This document shows, in pieces, positions 1-6,189 of a stretch of 35,900 nucleotides of DNA (positions are counted from its first letter, which is position 1; the number at the start of each line of letters is the position of its first letter). A model generated the notes under the pieces. The model was not told the origin of the DNA, ran no database searches, and was given only the letters and a program-made list of their open reading frames with translations. Origin of the DNA: Alphaproteobacteria bacterium (GTDB taxonomy: Bacteria; Pseudomonadota; Alphaproteobacteria; UBA6615); the NCBI GenBank assembly GCA_028822385.1, contig JAPKDV010000009.1, forward strand, positions 1 to 35,900, in the 5' to 3' direction. The translations under genes were made by a program, and so were the position numbers.

Positions 1-31
1 AAAAAAACACCCTCAACACGAAAGTGAGTTC

Positions 32-751
32 ATGGCGACCTTCGTTCTTGTGCATGGTGCTTGGCATGGCGGCTGGTGCTGGTCACGCATCGCTCCGCAA
101 CTGCGGGCAGCAGGTCACATCGTTCAGACACCCACGATGACCGGTTTTGGTGAACGCAGCCACCTCCTTACATCCGATGTCGGGCTGGAAACTAATATCA
201 CGGACATTATGAATGTTCTGTTATGGGAGGATCTGAGCGACGTTATTCTTGTTGCCCAAAGCTATGCCGGAATGGTGACCACGAGCGTGGCGGACCGGAT
301 GCCCGAGCGGATAGCCGCCCTCGTCTATATCAACGCCTTCATTCCAGGTGATGGTATTTCCCAGAACGACATGCTTCCAAACTGGCGGCGTGAAATGATT
401 GAGGAAGAGACCTCCCAAGACCCCGATGCCTGGCGGATGCCTGCCCCTTCACCGGAACTGATCGGCGTCACAGACCCCGCAATCGCCGCGTGGATCACCG
501 AAAAGATGACCATACAGTCAGCCAAGACCATGCGCGACCACGCCACGATCACCGGTGCCATCGATAAGATCACAAATCGCACCTTTATTCGCGCTACTGG
601 ATATCGCAACAGCACTTTCGATGCGACCGTCAAAGAATATATGGCGCACCCGGACTGGCGTGGCATTGAACTCGACACGAGCCACGATGCGATGATCACA
701 GCCGCCGACGAGGTTCGAGCAATTTTCGAAGAGATCGCCGCCGATATTTGA
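32..751 (+). CDS. alpha/beta-hydrolase, salicylate-esterase/EstC-like
   Basis: A 239-residue single-domain alpha/beta-hydrolase that probably cleaves a small ester or related bond in the cytoplasm; there is no signal peptide. The N-terminal strand and oxyanion-hole motif HGAWHGGWCW (residues 8-17) is typical of the methyl-salicylate esterase/EstC group. The nucleophile elbow reads AQSYAG with Ser77, so the first Gly of GxSxG is Ala. The likely catalytic His is His218 in TSHDAM. The acidic residue normally found in a C/ATxD motif after the penultimate strand is not obvious: the equivalent stretch is ATGYRNSTFD (188-197). Length is normal for the family. The start is the first ATG of the frame, behind a weak GTGAG. 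It is the first gene of the window, transcribed towards the mini-gene at 839-919 with a shared hairpin between them. The substrate cannot be told from sequence. Confidence 0.85.
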   Translation: MATFVLVHGAWHGGWCWSRIAPQLRAAGHIVQTPTMTGFGERSHLLTSDVGLETNITDIMNVLLWEDLSDVILVAQSYAGMVTTSVADRMPERIAALVYINAFIPGDGISQNDMLPNWRREMIEEETSQDPDAWRMPAPSPELIGVTDPAIAAWITEKMTIQSAKTMRDHATITGAIDKITNRTFIRATGYRNSTFDATVKEYMAHPDWRGIELDTSHDAMITAADEVRAIFEEIAADI

Positions 752-769
752 GCTGCTTCCAAACGGAAA

Positions 770-791
770 GGGCCGCTCCGAAGAGCGGCCC
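770..791. terminator. bidirectional terminator hairpin
   Basis: Perfect 9-bp GC-rich stem (GGGCCGCTC / GAGCGGCCC) around a CGAA tetraloop. It sits between the end of the hydrolase gene (751) and the end of the minus-strand mini-gene (839). Read on the minus strand the stem is followed by TTTCCGTTT, which makes it a reasonable Rho-independent terminator for that strand. On the plus strand there is no clean U run, so termination there is less certain. Confidence 0.7.
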
Positions 792-838
792 CGTGAGCAG
801 GCTACATGCCCAGCCCGTGGTCATTTCGACCATTGTCT

Positions 839-919
839 CTATTCGATTAGTGAAGGTTGCTCCGCCATCCGAACCCAAGACACTGGGTTGAACATGTTGC
901 CTAGAATCTCACTCGACAT
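839..919 (-). CDS. 26-residue mini-gene with exceptional ribosome binding site
   Basis: A very short open frame, ATG at 919 to TAG at 839-841, encoding 26 residues beginning MSSEILGNMF and ending AEQPSLIE. It has one Trp, three internal-type Met (including the start region), no Cys and no obvious membrane segment. It is supported by its signals rather than by homology. AAAAGGAGGTGATC (complement of 922-935) matches the anti-Shine-Dalgarno end of 16S rRNA throughout and lies 7 nt (from AGGAGG) upstream of the ATG. A U-rich leader precedes it, and a terminator hairpin follows at 770-791. It lies 146 nt downstream of the amidohydrolase on the same strand, so it could be the last gene of that operon or have its own promoter. 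I do not recognise a family. It lacks the Glu-x3-Tyr pair of PqqA. It could be a small functional peptide, a precursor peptide, or a regulatory leader. Function unknown. Confidence 0.6.
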   Translation of the reverse strand: MSSEILGNMFNPVSWVRMAEQPSLIE

Positions 920-921
920 TA

Positions 922-935
922 GATCACCTCCTTTT
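922..935 (-). promoter_or_regulatory. extended Shine-Dalgarno of the 26-aa mini-gene
   Basis: On the minus strand this reads AAAAGGAGGTGATC, complementary over 12-13 bases to the 3' end of bacterial 16S rRNA (GATCACCTCCTTT). The AGGAGG core is 7 nt from the ATG at 919, the usual optimum. Directly upstream (941-960 on the plus strand) the leader is almost only U with a few G/A. This is the strongest ribosome binding site in the window. Confidence 0.75.
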
Positions 936-1064
936 GATTGTTAAAAAACAAAAAAACCTAACTCCGGATTTCGAGTCCATTGCAAACAAATTCCAGTCCA
1001 ATAGAAGAAACTGTTAGCTCGCTATCATAGCGTTTTGTATAATAGGGAATTAAAAAGAATGAAG

Positions 1065-2285
1065 TTACTCTGCCGCAACCTTGCTGTAGCGCTCCGGAAT
1101 TTCGAGATCGAAGACGCGAGCTGCATTGTATCCGAGAATGTTGCGCTTGGCGTTTTCATCAAGGAACGGTAGGTCCCAAATCACTGATGGCAGATCAAAA
1201 TCCCAGTGCGGCCAATCTGACGCATAGAGCATTTGTGAATTTGCGCTGATCCCTTCCATAGTCGCGGCCAGTAGAGCTTCGTTGCTACGTTCCATCGGCT
1301 GGCTTGTGTAGAACATGTCACGCATATATTCGCTCGGCAGCTTTTTAAGCAGCGGCGCTTCAGAAGTCCTCATCATGTATTCGTGGTCAAGCCTCTGCAT
1401 CGCAAAGGATAGCCAGGCAATGCCACTTTCTATCCACATGACCTTGAGCTTGGGGAAGCGTTCCGGCAATCCGTTGATCACCCAGTTAGTCAGATGCACC
1501 AGATTGCACAGAACGAAAGAGATCGCGTGCATGGAAATGAAACGGTTTAGCTGAGAGGTGTACTCATCCTGCCAGTTCAAATGTGTGTGGAATCCAAGCA
1601 CCTGTCCGGCTTCTTCGAGCATGGCATAGAGCCGCATATATTCGTTCGAATGCACCGGCTTGTGGCGTGATGACGTAACGAGGAAACCTGCAACACCAGG
1701 CTTGCCTAGGAAACGTTTAACCGTCGCTTCCGCCGCTTCAGGATTGTTGAACGGGAGATAGAGCATCGCCCGGATCCGCGGGTCCTCAGGCAGGATTCGT
1801 TCCACGAGCCAACGATTATAGGCCGTCGCCAGATGGACTTCCATCTCCGGGACCGGATGCATACCCAAAAACAGGAGTGCGTTGGGGAAGACAACCTGAT
1901 AGTCGAGCCCCATCTGATCGATGGATTTTCGTACCAACACAACATCGCGAGGAACATCTGTGTCTTCAACCGGCTCCTTGAGCCCCTGCCCGTGAGGAAT
2001 ACGACCCCAGACATTCTGCCATTGCAGTCCCGGCGTATGATTCAGGAAAGCTCCGCGCTTCGATCCATCACCAAATGCGGACGCAGCATCTCGAATGACT
2101 GGATCCTCGACTAGGTCCATGATCTCCGGCCAGGCGCCGCCGTCACTGATATGTGAATCGATATCGACAATGAACACATCGTCGAAATTGCGCTGGTTGG
2201 CCTGCTTACGCGCATTAGCGAGCAACTCGCGGCTATCAGACCAATCATCAATCTGCGAATAAGTCCGCTTGTAATCTTCACTCAT
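1065..2285 (-). CDS. amidohydrolase-2 (ACMSD-like) family metal-dependent hydrolase
   Basis: A 406-residue TIM-barrel metal hydrolase of the amidohydrolase-2 family, which also contains aminocarboxymuconate-semialdehyde decarboxylase and related decarboxylases and hydratases acting on ring-cleavage products. Metal-binding elements: DIDSH (41-45) after strand 1, GFHTH (231-235) at mid-barrel, and ASDWPH (355-360), where Asp357 is the likely strand-8 ligand. Barrel strands such as VVFPNALL (131-138) and VMWIESG (282-288) are recognisable. Length is normal. It is the third gene of a minus-strand operon with the Rieske protein and a 95-aa protein; the gap to the latter is 24 nt, and AAGGA lies 10 nt before the ATG. 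The pairing with a Rieske ferredoxin suggests breakdown of an aromatic or cyclic compound, but whether the reaction is hydrolysis or decarboxylation cannot be decided. Confidence 0.85.
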   Translation of the reverse strand: MSEDYKRTYSQIDDWSDSRELLANARKQANQRNFDDVFIVDIDSHISDGGAWPEIMDLVEDPVIRDAASAFGDGSKRGAFLNHTPGLQWQNVWGRIPHGQGLKEPVEDTDVPRDVVLVRKSIDQMGLDYQVVFPNALLFLGMHPVPEMEVHLATAYNRWLVERILPEDPRIRAMLYLPFNNPEAAEATVKRFLGKPGVAGFLVTSSRHKPVHSNEYMRLYAMLEEAGQVLGFHTHLNWQDEYTSQLNRFISMHAISFVLCNLVHLTNWVINGLPERFPKLKVMWIESGIAWLSFAMQRLDHEYMMRTSEAPLLKKLPSEYMRDMFYTSQPMERSNEALLAATMEGISANSQMLYASDWPHWDFDLPSVIWDLPFLDENAKRNILGYNAARVFDLEIPERYSKVAAE

Positions 2286-2309
2286 TGCATGAAATTCCTT
2301 CTCTCTTCA

Positions 2310-2597
2310 CTACGCCCGGTTCGTCCACATGGCCAAGTCGAACAGGTTGAGATCTGCTGTCTGCAAAAGGGCAGTTACCGTCACAGCGACATCCGTCGCA
2401 TTCATGGTTCCGGGTTCACATACGGGCGAAAATTGCCGTCCTTCGGTATCGACCTTCCTCGCATAGAGACGAGCACCAGCTGTCAGCAGAGCCTGAACCG
2501 TCTCATCCGAAATGTTGGCCGTGTCGTCGGACTCAAGTCGACGCAAAGACTCAAAAAGAGCACCTTCGGCTAGTTCAGCAAGATCAGGTGCGGACAT
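2310..2597 (-). CDS. small helical protein of the Rieske/amidohydrolase operon
   Basis: A 95-residue acidic, mostly helical protein with no Cys-based cofactor motif (single Cys) and no membrane segment. I do not recognise a family. The ATG at 2597 overlaps the 3' end of the Rieske gene by 14 bp, which implies translational coupling; an in-frame ATG at 2609 is possible but would sit deeper inside the Rieske gene. The chain starts SAPDLAELAEGALFESLRRL and ends with a TALLQTADLNLFDLAMWTNR segment. Its position between the Rieske ferredoxin and the amidohydrolase suggests an accessory or structural subunit of the same activity; this is inferred only from the operon. Confidence 0.7.
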   Translation of the reverse strand: MSAPDLAELAEGALFESLRRLESDDTANISDETVQALLTAGARLYARKVDTEGRQFSPVCEPGTMNATDVAVTVTALLQTADLNLFDLAMWTNRA

Positions 2598-2949
2598 AAA
2601 TATCCTCACCGCGCACCACCACTTCGTACTGTGTCAGCCGCGTATTGGCTTCACCGGGATGCACGCCGGTTCGAATGTTAAACTCGAAACCATGCCAAGG
2701 GCAGATGATATGAACATCAGCTTCCACAAATTCGAAGCCATGGCTTTTCTTACCATCGTCAAGAACTTCATTGACCCGGTTCATGACCTTACCCTGACAG
2801 ACGGGCCCGCCCATGTGGGGGCAATTATTCTCCCAGGCGAAGAAATCATCCCCGAGGCGAAATACGCCGATCTCCAGATCGCCTTCCACAACGACGCAGC
2901 GATCCCTATCCGCAATATCGCCTGCTTTCGCAACAAATAACTCTACCAC
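2584..2949 (-). CDS. Rieske [2Fe-2S] ferredoxin-like protein
   Basis: A 121-residue soluble Rieske protein. The two cluster-binding boxes are CPHMGGPVCQG (43-53, ligands Cys43 and His45) and CPWHGFEF (83-90, ligands Cys83 and His86). The spacing of 37 residues between the boxes is about twice the 15-17 of classical Rieske ferredoxins, because of an insert rich in charged residues. I chose the GTG at 2949 because AAGGGG lies 7 nt upstream and it gives a standard N-terminus (VVELFVAKAGD). An ATG at 2970 or an upstream start at 3057 is possible. It is the first gene of the operon with the 95-aa protein and the amidohydrolase, so it may donate electrons to an oxygenase located elsewhere, or be a subunit of an unrecognised enzyme. 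It is divergent from the fasciclin gene. Confidence 0.85.
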   Translation of the reverse strand: MVELFVAKAGDIADRDRCVVVEGDLEIGVFRLGDDFFAWENNCPHMGGPVCQGKVMNRVNEVLDDGKKSHGFEFVEADVHIICPWHGFEFNIRTGVHPGEANTRLTQYEVVVRGEDIYVRT

Positions 2950-3049
2950 GCCCACTCCCCTTGGAAACATTTGTGCTGTTGGTAACGCACTAGGAATATC
3001 AGCAGGAAAATAGCGATGCAGATGCCCCTGCGCAAGATTTCTAACCTGG

Positions 3050-3079
3050 TGATCCAAAGAAACCTAGTTTCCGTATCTA
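3050..3079 (+). promoter_or_regulatory. RpoE-type (ECF sigma) promoter of the fasciclin gene
   Basis: TGATCC (3050-3055), an 18-nt spacer, then TATCTA (3074-3079). Alphaproteobacterial RpoE promoters of the RpoE-ChrR type have TGATCC at -35 and a TAAGA-like -10 with about 18 nt between; the -35 and spacing match exactly and the -10 only partly. The predicted start point lies about 25-30 nt before the ATG at 3113. Assignment to a given sigma factor is inference. Confidence 0.5.
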
Positions 3080-3112
3080 TGGTCACAACAAACCAACATC
3101 ATGGAGTTTTTA

Positions 3113-3613
3113 ATGCCGTCAATCAAAAAGTTAGCTTCAGCCCTACTAGTTACTGGCGCACTGGCCCTGTCCTCAACTGCGGCCATTTCCGGTGGCCATA
3201 ATAGCAAAGACATTGTTGAAACCGCTGTAGCAAACGAACAGTTCTCCACTCTCGTCGCAGCCGTCACAGCCGCCGGCCTGGTCGACACTCTCAAGAGTGA
3301 TGGCCCGTTTACCGTATTCGCACCAACCAACGAAGCCTTTGCGAAACTTCCCGCTGGCACAGTTGAAAATCTGCTCAAGCCGGAGAACAAGGATAAACTT
3401 ATTGCCGTGCTCACCTATCACGTGGTCCCGGGCAAGGTGATGTCTTCGGATATCGCTGGCAAGGAACTGAGCGTCAAAACCGTCCAGGGGACCATGGTGG
3501 ATATTGATGCCACTAAGGGCGTCACGATTGATGGTGCCATGGTGACCAGTGCCGATATCGAGACCTCGAACGGAGTCATCCACGTCATCGATACGGTAAT
3601 CCTTCCAAACTAG
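3113..3613 (+). CDS. secreted fasciclin (FAS1) domain protein
   Basis: A 166-residue exported protein with a single FAS1 domain. A basic start and hydrophobic core (residues 1-24, [19 protein letters not shown]) form a signal peptide, probably cut near the SSTAA/ISGG region, which gives a periplasmic or extracellular protein. FAS1 boxes: [12 protein letters not shown] in the first half, YHVVPGKV in the middle and [13 protein letters not shown] at the C-terminus. The ATG at 3113 is preferred over the one at 3101 because GGAG lies at the right distance only for 3113. FAS1 proteins generally mediate adhesion or matrix association; in alphaproteobacteria they are often stress-induced. It is preceded by an RpoE-like promoter and followed by a strong terminator at 3652-3685, so it is probably a single-gene transcript with partial read-through into the SDR/DUF2177 genes. 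Confidence 0.9.
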   Translation: MPSIKKLASALLVTGALALSSTAAISGGHNSKDIVETAVANEQFSTLVAAVTAAGLVDTLKSDGPFTVFAPTNEAFAKLPAGTVENLLKPENKDKLIAVLTYHVVPGKVMSSDIAGKELSVKTVQGTMVDIDATKGVTIDGAMVTSADIETSNGVIHVIDTVILPN

Positions 3614-3651
3614 CCCGACCTTGAGGTCTTTTCCGCGTAGTCCCATACTTG

Positions 3652-3685
3652 CGCCGGGCGAACACACCGCTCGCCCGGCGTTTTT
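3652..3685 (+). terminator. Rho-independent terminator after fasciclin gene
   Basis: Perfect 10-bp inverted repeat CGCCGGGCGA / TCGCCCGGCG (3652-3661 and 3671-3680) with a 9-nt loop, followed by TTTTT. It lies 38 nt after the fasciclin stop codon. Confidence 0.85.
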
Positions 3686-3708
3686 CTTCCCGAGCTGAGA
3701 ACAGAAAC

Positions 3709-3891
3709 ATGACAACTGACAAAGAAATTGAAACTGGATTTATCGGCCCCGCCACTTGCCCAACTTGTACCTCAAAAACCGACTTCTGGCTGCAGTCCAA
3801 TGGTCGAGCCATGTGCCCGTGTTCAGCACGTCGCGCGTTCGATCCATCCGAACTGGATTTGGCGTCGAGCCCGAGCAGCGCTGGAAACTGA
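3709..3891 (+). CDS. small cysteine-rich (zinc-ribbon-like) protein
   Basis: A 60-residue open frame starting MTTDKEIETG. It carries CPTC (17-20) and CPC (36-38) about 15 residues apart, the spacing of a small zinc-ribbon or metal-binding knuckle. No family is recognised. It lies between the fasciclin terminator and the SDR gene (22 nt to the SDR ATG), on the same strand. The ribosome binding site is weak (GAGAAC). The Cys pattern and the intergenic position favour a real gene over a chance frame, but the evidence is modest. Confidence 0.45.
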   Translation: MTTDKEIETGFIGPATCPTCTSKTDFWLQSNGRAMCPCSARRAFDPSELDLASSPSSAGN

Positions 3892-3913
3892 GCACAACCA
3901 AAGTGTTAGGCCG

Positions 3914-4657
3914 ATGAGTATTTTAAAACCTTTCGGAACAGAGCTCTCCGTAGCTGTATTTGGTGCTGGAGGAGGAATCGGCGGAGCCTTGGTGGATGTC
4001 CTGCAATCAGAAACATCGGTCGAGCGGATTTACGCTCTCTCACACAACGAGCTTGAGGGTCTGGGAAAGAAATCAACCGGTATAGAATTTGACATGCTTG
4101 ATGAGGCTTCAATAGTAAAGGCAGCGGCGGTCATTTCCAAAGACGGTCCACTCCACCTTGCAATCGTCGCCACAGGTTTTCTTCATAACAACACTGTTGG
4201 CCCTGAGAAACGCATGAAGGACCTAGGAGGTGACAATATGGAACACCTCTTTCGTATCAACACCGTAGGACCAGCGATTATCGCCAAACATATTTTGCCG
4301 TTGTTCGCCAAGGATCGCCAATCTCTGTTTGCAGCACTGTCTGCCCGGGTTGGTAGCATTTCAGATAACAAGCTTGGCGGATGGCACAGTTACCGTGCTT
4401 CGAAAGCTGCGCTTAACATGGTAATTCGAACACTCTCGATCGAGATGGCCTATCGCAACCCACGTTCCATCTGTGTAGCCCTTCACCCAGGAACCGTCGA
4501 CACTCAACTGTCAGGACCCTTTCAGGGTAATCTTTCGTTCCAAAAAGTCTTCACACCCGATCATTCCGCGACACGACTGCTAGAAGTTGTGGCAGGTCTC
4601 ACACCGAAAAGCACAGGTGGCTTCTTTGCCTGGGATGGACAACAAATCCCTTACTAA
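3914..4657 (+). CDS. CsgA-like short-chain dehydrogenase/reductase
   Basis: A 247-residue Rossmann-fold oxidoreductase. The dinucleotide loop is GAGGGIG (17-23); Ser148 in SARVGSIS and the YRASK motif (Tyr160, Lys164) complete the SDR catalytic set. The HPGTVDTQLS segment (191-200) and the short C-terminal GGFFAWDGQQIPY are typical of the CsgA/C-factor-like subgroup of classical SDRs. The start at 3914 puts the glycine loop at the usual distance from the N-terminus; the frame extends upstream but overlaps the small Cys-rich gene. It is followed 28 nt later by the DUF2177 gene, so the two are probably co-transcribed. SDR, DUF2177 and fasciclin genes often turn up near each other in RpoE-type stress clusters (recollection, not tested here). 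The substrate is unknown. Confidence 0.88.
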   Translation: MSILKPFGTELSVAVFGAGGGIGGALVDVLQSETSVERIYALSHNELEGLGKKSTGIEFDMLDEASIVKAAAVISKDGPLHLAIVATGFLHNNTVGPEKRMKDLGGDNMEHLFRINTVGPAIIAKHILPLFAKDRQSLFAALSARVGSISDNKLGGWHSYRASKAALNMVIRTLSIEMAYRNPRSICVALHPGTVDTQLSGPFQGNLSFQKVFTPDHSATRLLEVVAGLTPKSTGGFFAWDGQQIPY

Positions 4658-4685
4658 AATTGCGAAATACGAAAAGGACATGGAT

Positions 4686-5105
4686 ATGGTCGTCAAATAC
4701 CTCGCCGTTTATCTAGCAGCGCTTGTAACATTTCTGATCATTGATGCCGTATGGCTGGGCTTGGTCGCACGGTCATTTTATGTGCAGCAGTTAGGCGATC
4801 TGCTCCGTCCCGAGCCCAATTTCGGCGTCGCGGGCCTATTCTACATTCTTTATGTCATCGGTGTGGTCGTGTTCGCCGTGTTGCCTGCCGCAGAACAACA
4901 ATCTTGGGTAACCGCTATGTTGCTTGGTGCCCTGTTCGGCTTCATCGCCTATGGGACATACGACCTTACTAATCTCGCCACTCTCGCGAACTGGCCCGTC
5001 CTAGTCTCTGTCGTCGATATGATCTGGGGTTCTGTGCTGACAGCCTTCGTTGCCTTGGCCGGGTACAGCGCGGCACGCGTCATGTTCGCGGGCCCCACGC
5101 CCTAG
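4686..5105 (+). CDS. DUF2177 family inner-membrane protein
   Basis: A 139-residue integral membrane protein with four predicted hydrophobic segments: about 2-21, 44-64, 75-93 and 107-130. Family-typical stretches are DAVWLG near the end of helix 1, the YGTYDLTNLATL loop, and VVDMIWGSVLTA leading into the last helix, which together identify DUF2177. The ATG at 4686 is chosen because AAGGA lies 7 nt upstream; the ATG at 4680 would be only one base from it. It follows the SDR gene by 28 nt and ends at the shared terminator 5126-5145. The biochemical role of the family is not known to me. Confidence 0.88.
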   Translation: MVVKYLAVYLAALVTFLIIDAVWLGLVARSFYVQQLGDLLRPEPNFGVAGLFYILYVIGVVVFAVLPAAEQQSWVTAMLLGALFGFIAYGTYDLTNLATLANWPVLVSVVDMIWGSVLTAFVALAGYSAARVMFAGPTP

Positions 5106-5125
5106 TGTCATGCCACAAACAAAAA

Positions 5126-5145
5126 GGGCGGCTAATTTGCCGCCC
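5126..5145. terminator. shared terminator between DUF2177 and MBL genes
   Basis: GGGCGGC / GCCGCCC stem (5126-5132 and 5139-5145) with a 6-nt loop, between two convergent genes. On the minus strand it is followed by TTTTTGTTTG, an excellent U tract for the MBL-fold gene. On the plus strand TAATCTGTTT gives a weaker one for DUF2177. Confidence 0.85.
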
Positions 5146-5153
5146 TAATCTGT

Positions 5154-6038
5154 TTACAGATTGTACTGGTAGGAATGCGGTATCCAAGAATAACCGTCGC
5201 CATGAGTGTCGATATATCCCACTGACGGAAACGGCATGTGGAAGCCAATCGCCGGCATCTTCGCATCTGCGACCTGCGCCAAAATACGCTTGCGCGAAAT
5301 GATAGCCGTATCGGGATCATCATCCATTCCAAATTTCCATTCCGGGTGGGCAGTCGAGACAGCAAAATGCGCAACCGTATCGGACATAATCATCAGCTCA
5401 TTGCTACCGCTCTGCACGTGATAGGCCATGTGCCCTGCTGAATGACCAAACGCGTCAACTGCGGTCACACCAGAGACGATCTCGTCGCCCGGCTTCACGA
5501 AGCGAGCCTGTTCGGCTAGAGGTTCACAGATCTTGCGGAACATTTCCAAGGTCGGCGGACGATGGGTAGGAATGTTCTCCCCCTTCTTCCAAAAATCGAA
5601 CTCAACCTCGCCGAAAACAATCTCTGCATTCGGAAAGGTCAGGCCGTCACCATTGGTCAGGTTGGCGATGTGATCGGGGTGACAATGGGTGATCACGACA
5701 ATATCGACATCCGAACGGTCATAACCAGCATCGGCAAGCCGTGCATTGTAGTGACCGGCATTTGGCTGGGGTGACTTGTCGCCAAACCCCGGATCAAACG
5801 CGATCAGCTTTTCGCCGGTATCAACAAGCGTCGGCACAAACTGGTGTTCAAAATTTGGAAACGGAATGCGGTTTGCTGTGGCGACGGCCTCAACTTCGGC
5901 CGCACTTGCATTGGTCCCCGTGACAGGGTGCAAATCATCACGAAGCACAAAACCTTCGAGAATGTTGGTCACGACGAAGTCGCCGTGATTGAACTGATAG
6001 ACGGTTGGGCGCGTCATGCTGGGTTTGTTGGCAACCAC
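5154..6038 (-). CDS. metallo-beta-lactamase-fold hydrolase
   Basis: A 294-residue MBL-fold enzyme, probably a lactonase- or esterase-like hydrolase. Metal ligands: THCHPDH (117-123, the HxHxDH box), His199 or His203 in AFGHSAGHM, Asp220 in MSDT, and His267 in GFHMPFP. No signal peptide is seen, so it should be cytoplasmic. The start is a GTG at 6038, 7 nt after an AGGAGG, a strong ribosome binding site that settles the choice against the internal ATG at residue 8. It is divergent from the TauD/TfdA dioxygenase gene, and a 13-bp palindrome (6078-6090) lies in the shared promoter region, so the two may be co-regulated. The substrate is unknown. Confidence 0.88.
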   Translation of the reverse strand: MVANKPSMTRPTVYQFNHGDFVVTNILEGFVLRDDLHPVTGTNASAAEVEAVATANRIPFPNFEHQFVPTLVDTGEKLIAFDPGFGDKSPQPNAGHYNARLADAGYDRSDVDIVVITHCHPDHIANLTNGDGLTFPNAEIVFGEVEFDFWKKGENIPTHRPPTLEMFRKICEPLAEQARFVKPGDEIVSGVTAVDAFGHSAGHMAYHVQSGSNELMIMSDTVAHFAVSTAHPEWKFGMDDDPDTAIISRKRILAQVADAKMPAIGFHMPFPSVGYIDTHGDGYSWIPHSYQYNL

Positions 6039-6077
6039 GTTTGTTCCTCCTGCTTAAATTTAGATCGGCTATATAGC

Positions 6078-6090
6078 ACGTTCGGAACGT
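6078..6090. promoter_or_regulatory. candidate operator palindrome
   Basis: ACGTTCGGAACGT is a perfect 13-bp palindrome (6-bp arms, 1-base centre) between the divergent MBL and dioxygenase genes. The 11-mer CACGTTCGGAA that overlaps it also occurs at 23149-23159, just upstream of the minus-strand GST gene. A regulator site is plausible; the regulator is not known. Confidence 0.35.
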
Positions 6091-6189
6091 ACCAAAACCA
6101 CCACACTGTCTATAAATCCATGCGGACGGCCGATTGACAATCACGCGTCTGGATTGAAACCTGTTCCCTATGCAAAAAGGAACGACGTC

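Noticed and set aside
325-762. Long antisense frame opposite the first hydrolase gene
   Set aside because: It is a shadow of a well-supported alpha/beta-hydrolase and carries no motif of its own.
922-935. Plus-strand GATCACCTCCTTTT looks like the 3' end of a 16S rRNA gene
   Set aside because: Only about 13 bases match and no upstream 16S sequence is present; on the minus strand it is simply an extended ribosome binding site before a short frame.
1020-1032. 13-bp palindrome CGCTATCATAGCG after the amidohydrolase gene
   Set aside because: Too short for a terminator (5-bp stem, 3-base loop) and without a U tract on the coding strand; could be chance.
5154-6038. Assignment of the MBL-fold gene as a quorum-quenching lactonase
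   Set aside because: The HxHxDH motif is shared by the whole superfamily; nothing in the sequence or neighbours points specifically to acyl-homoserine lactones.
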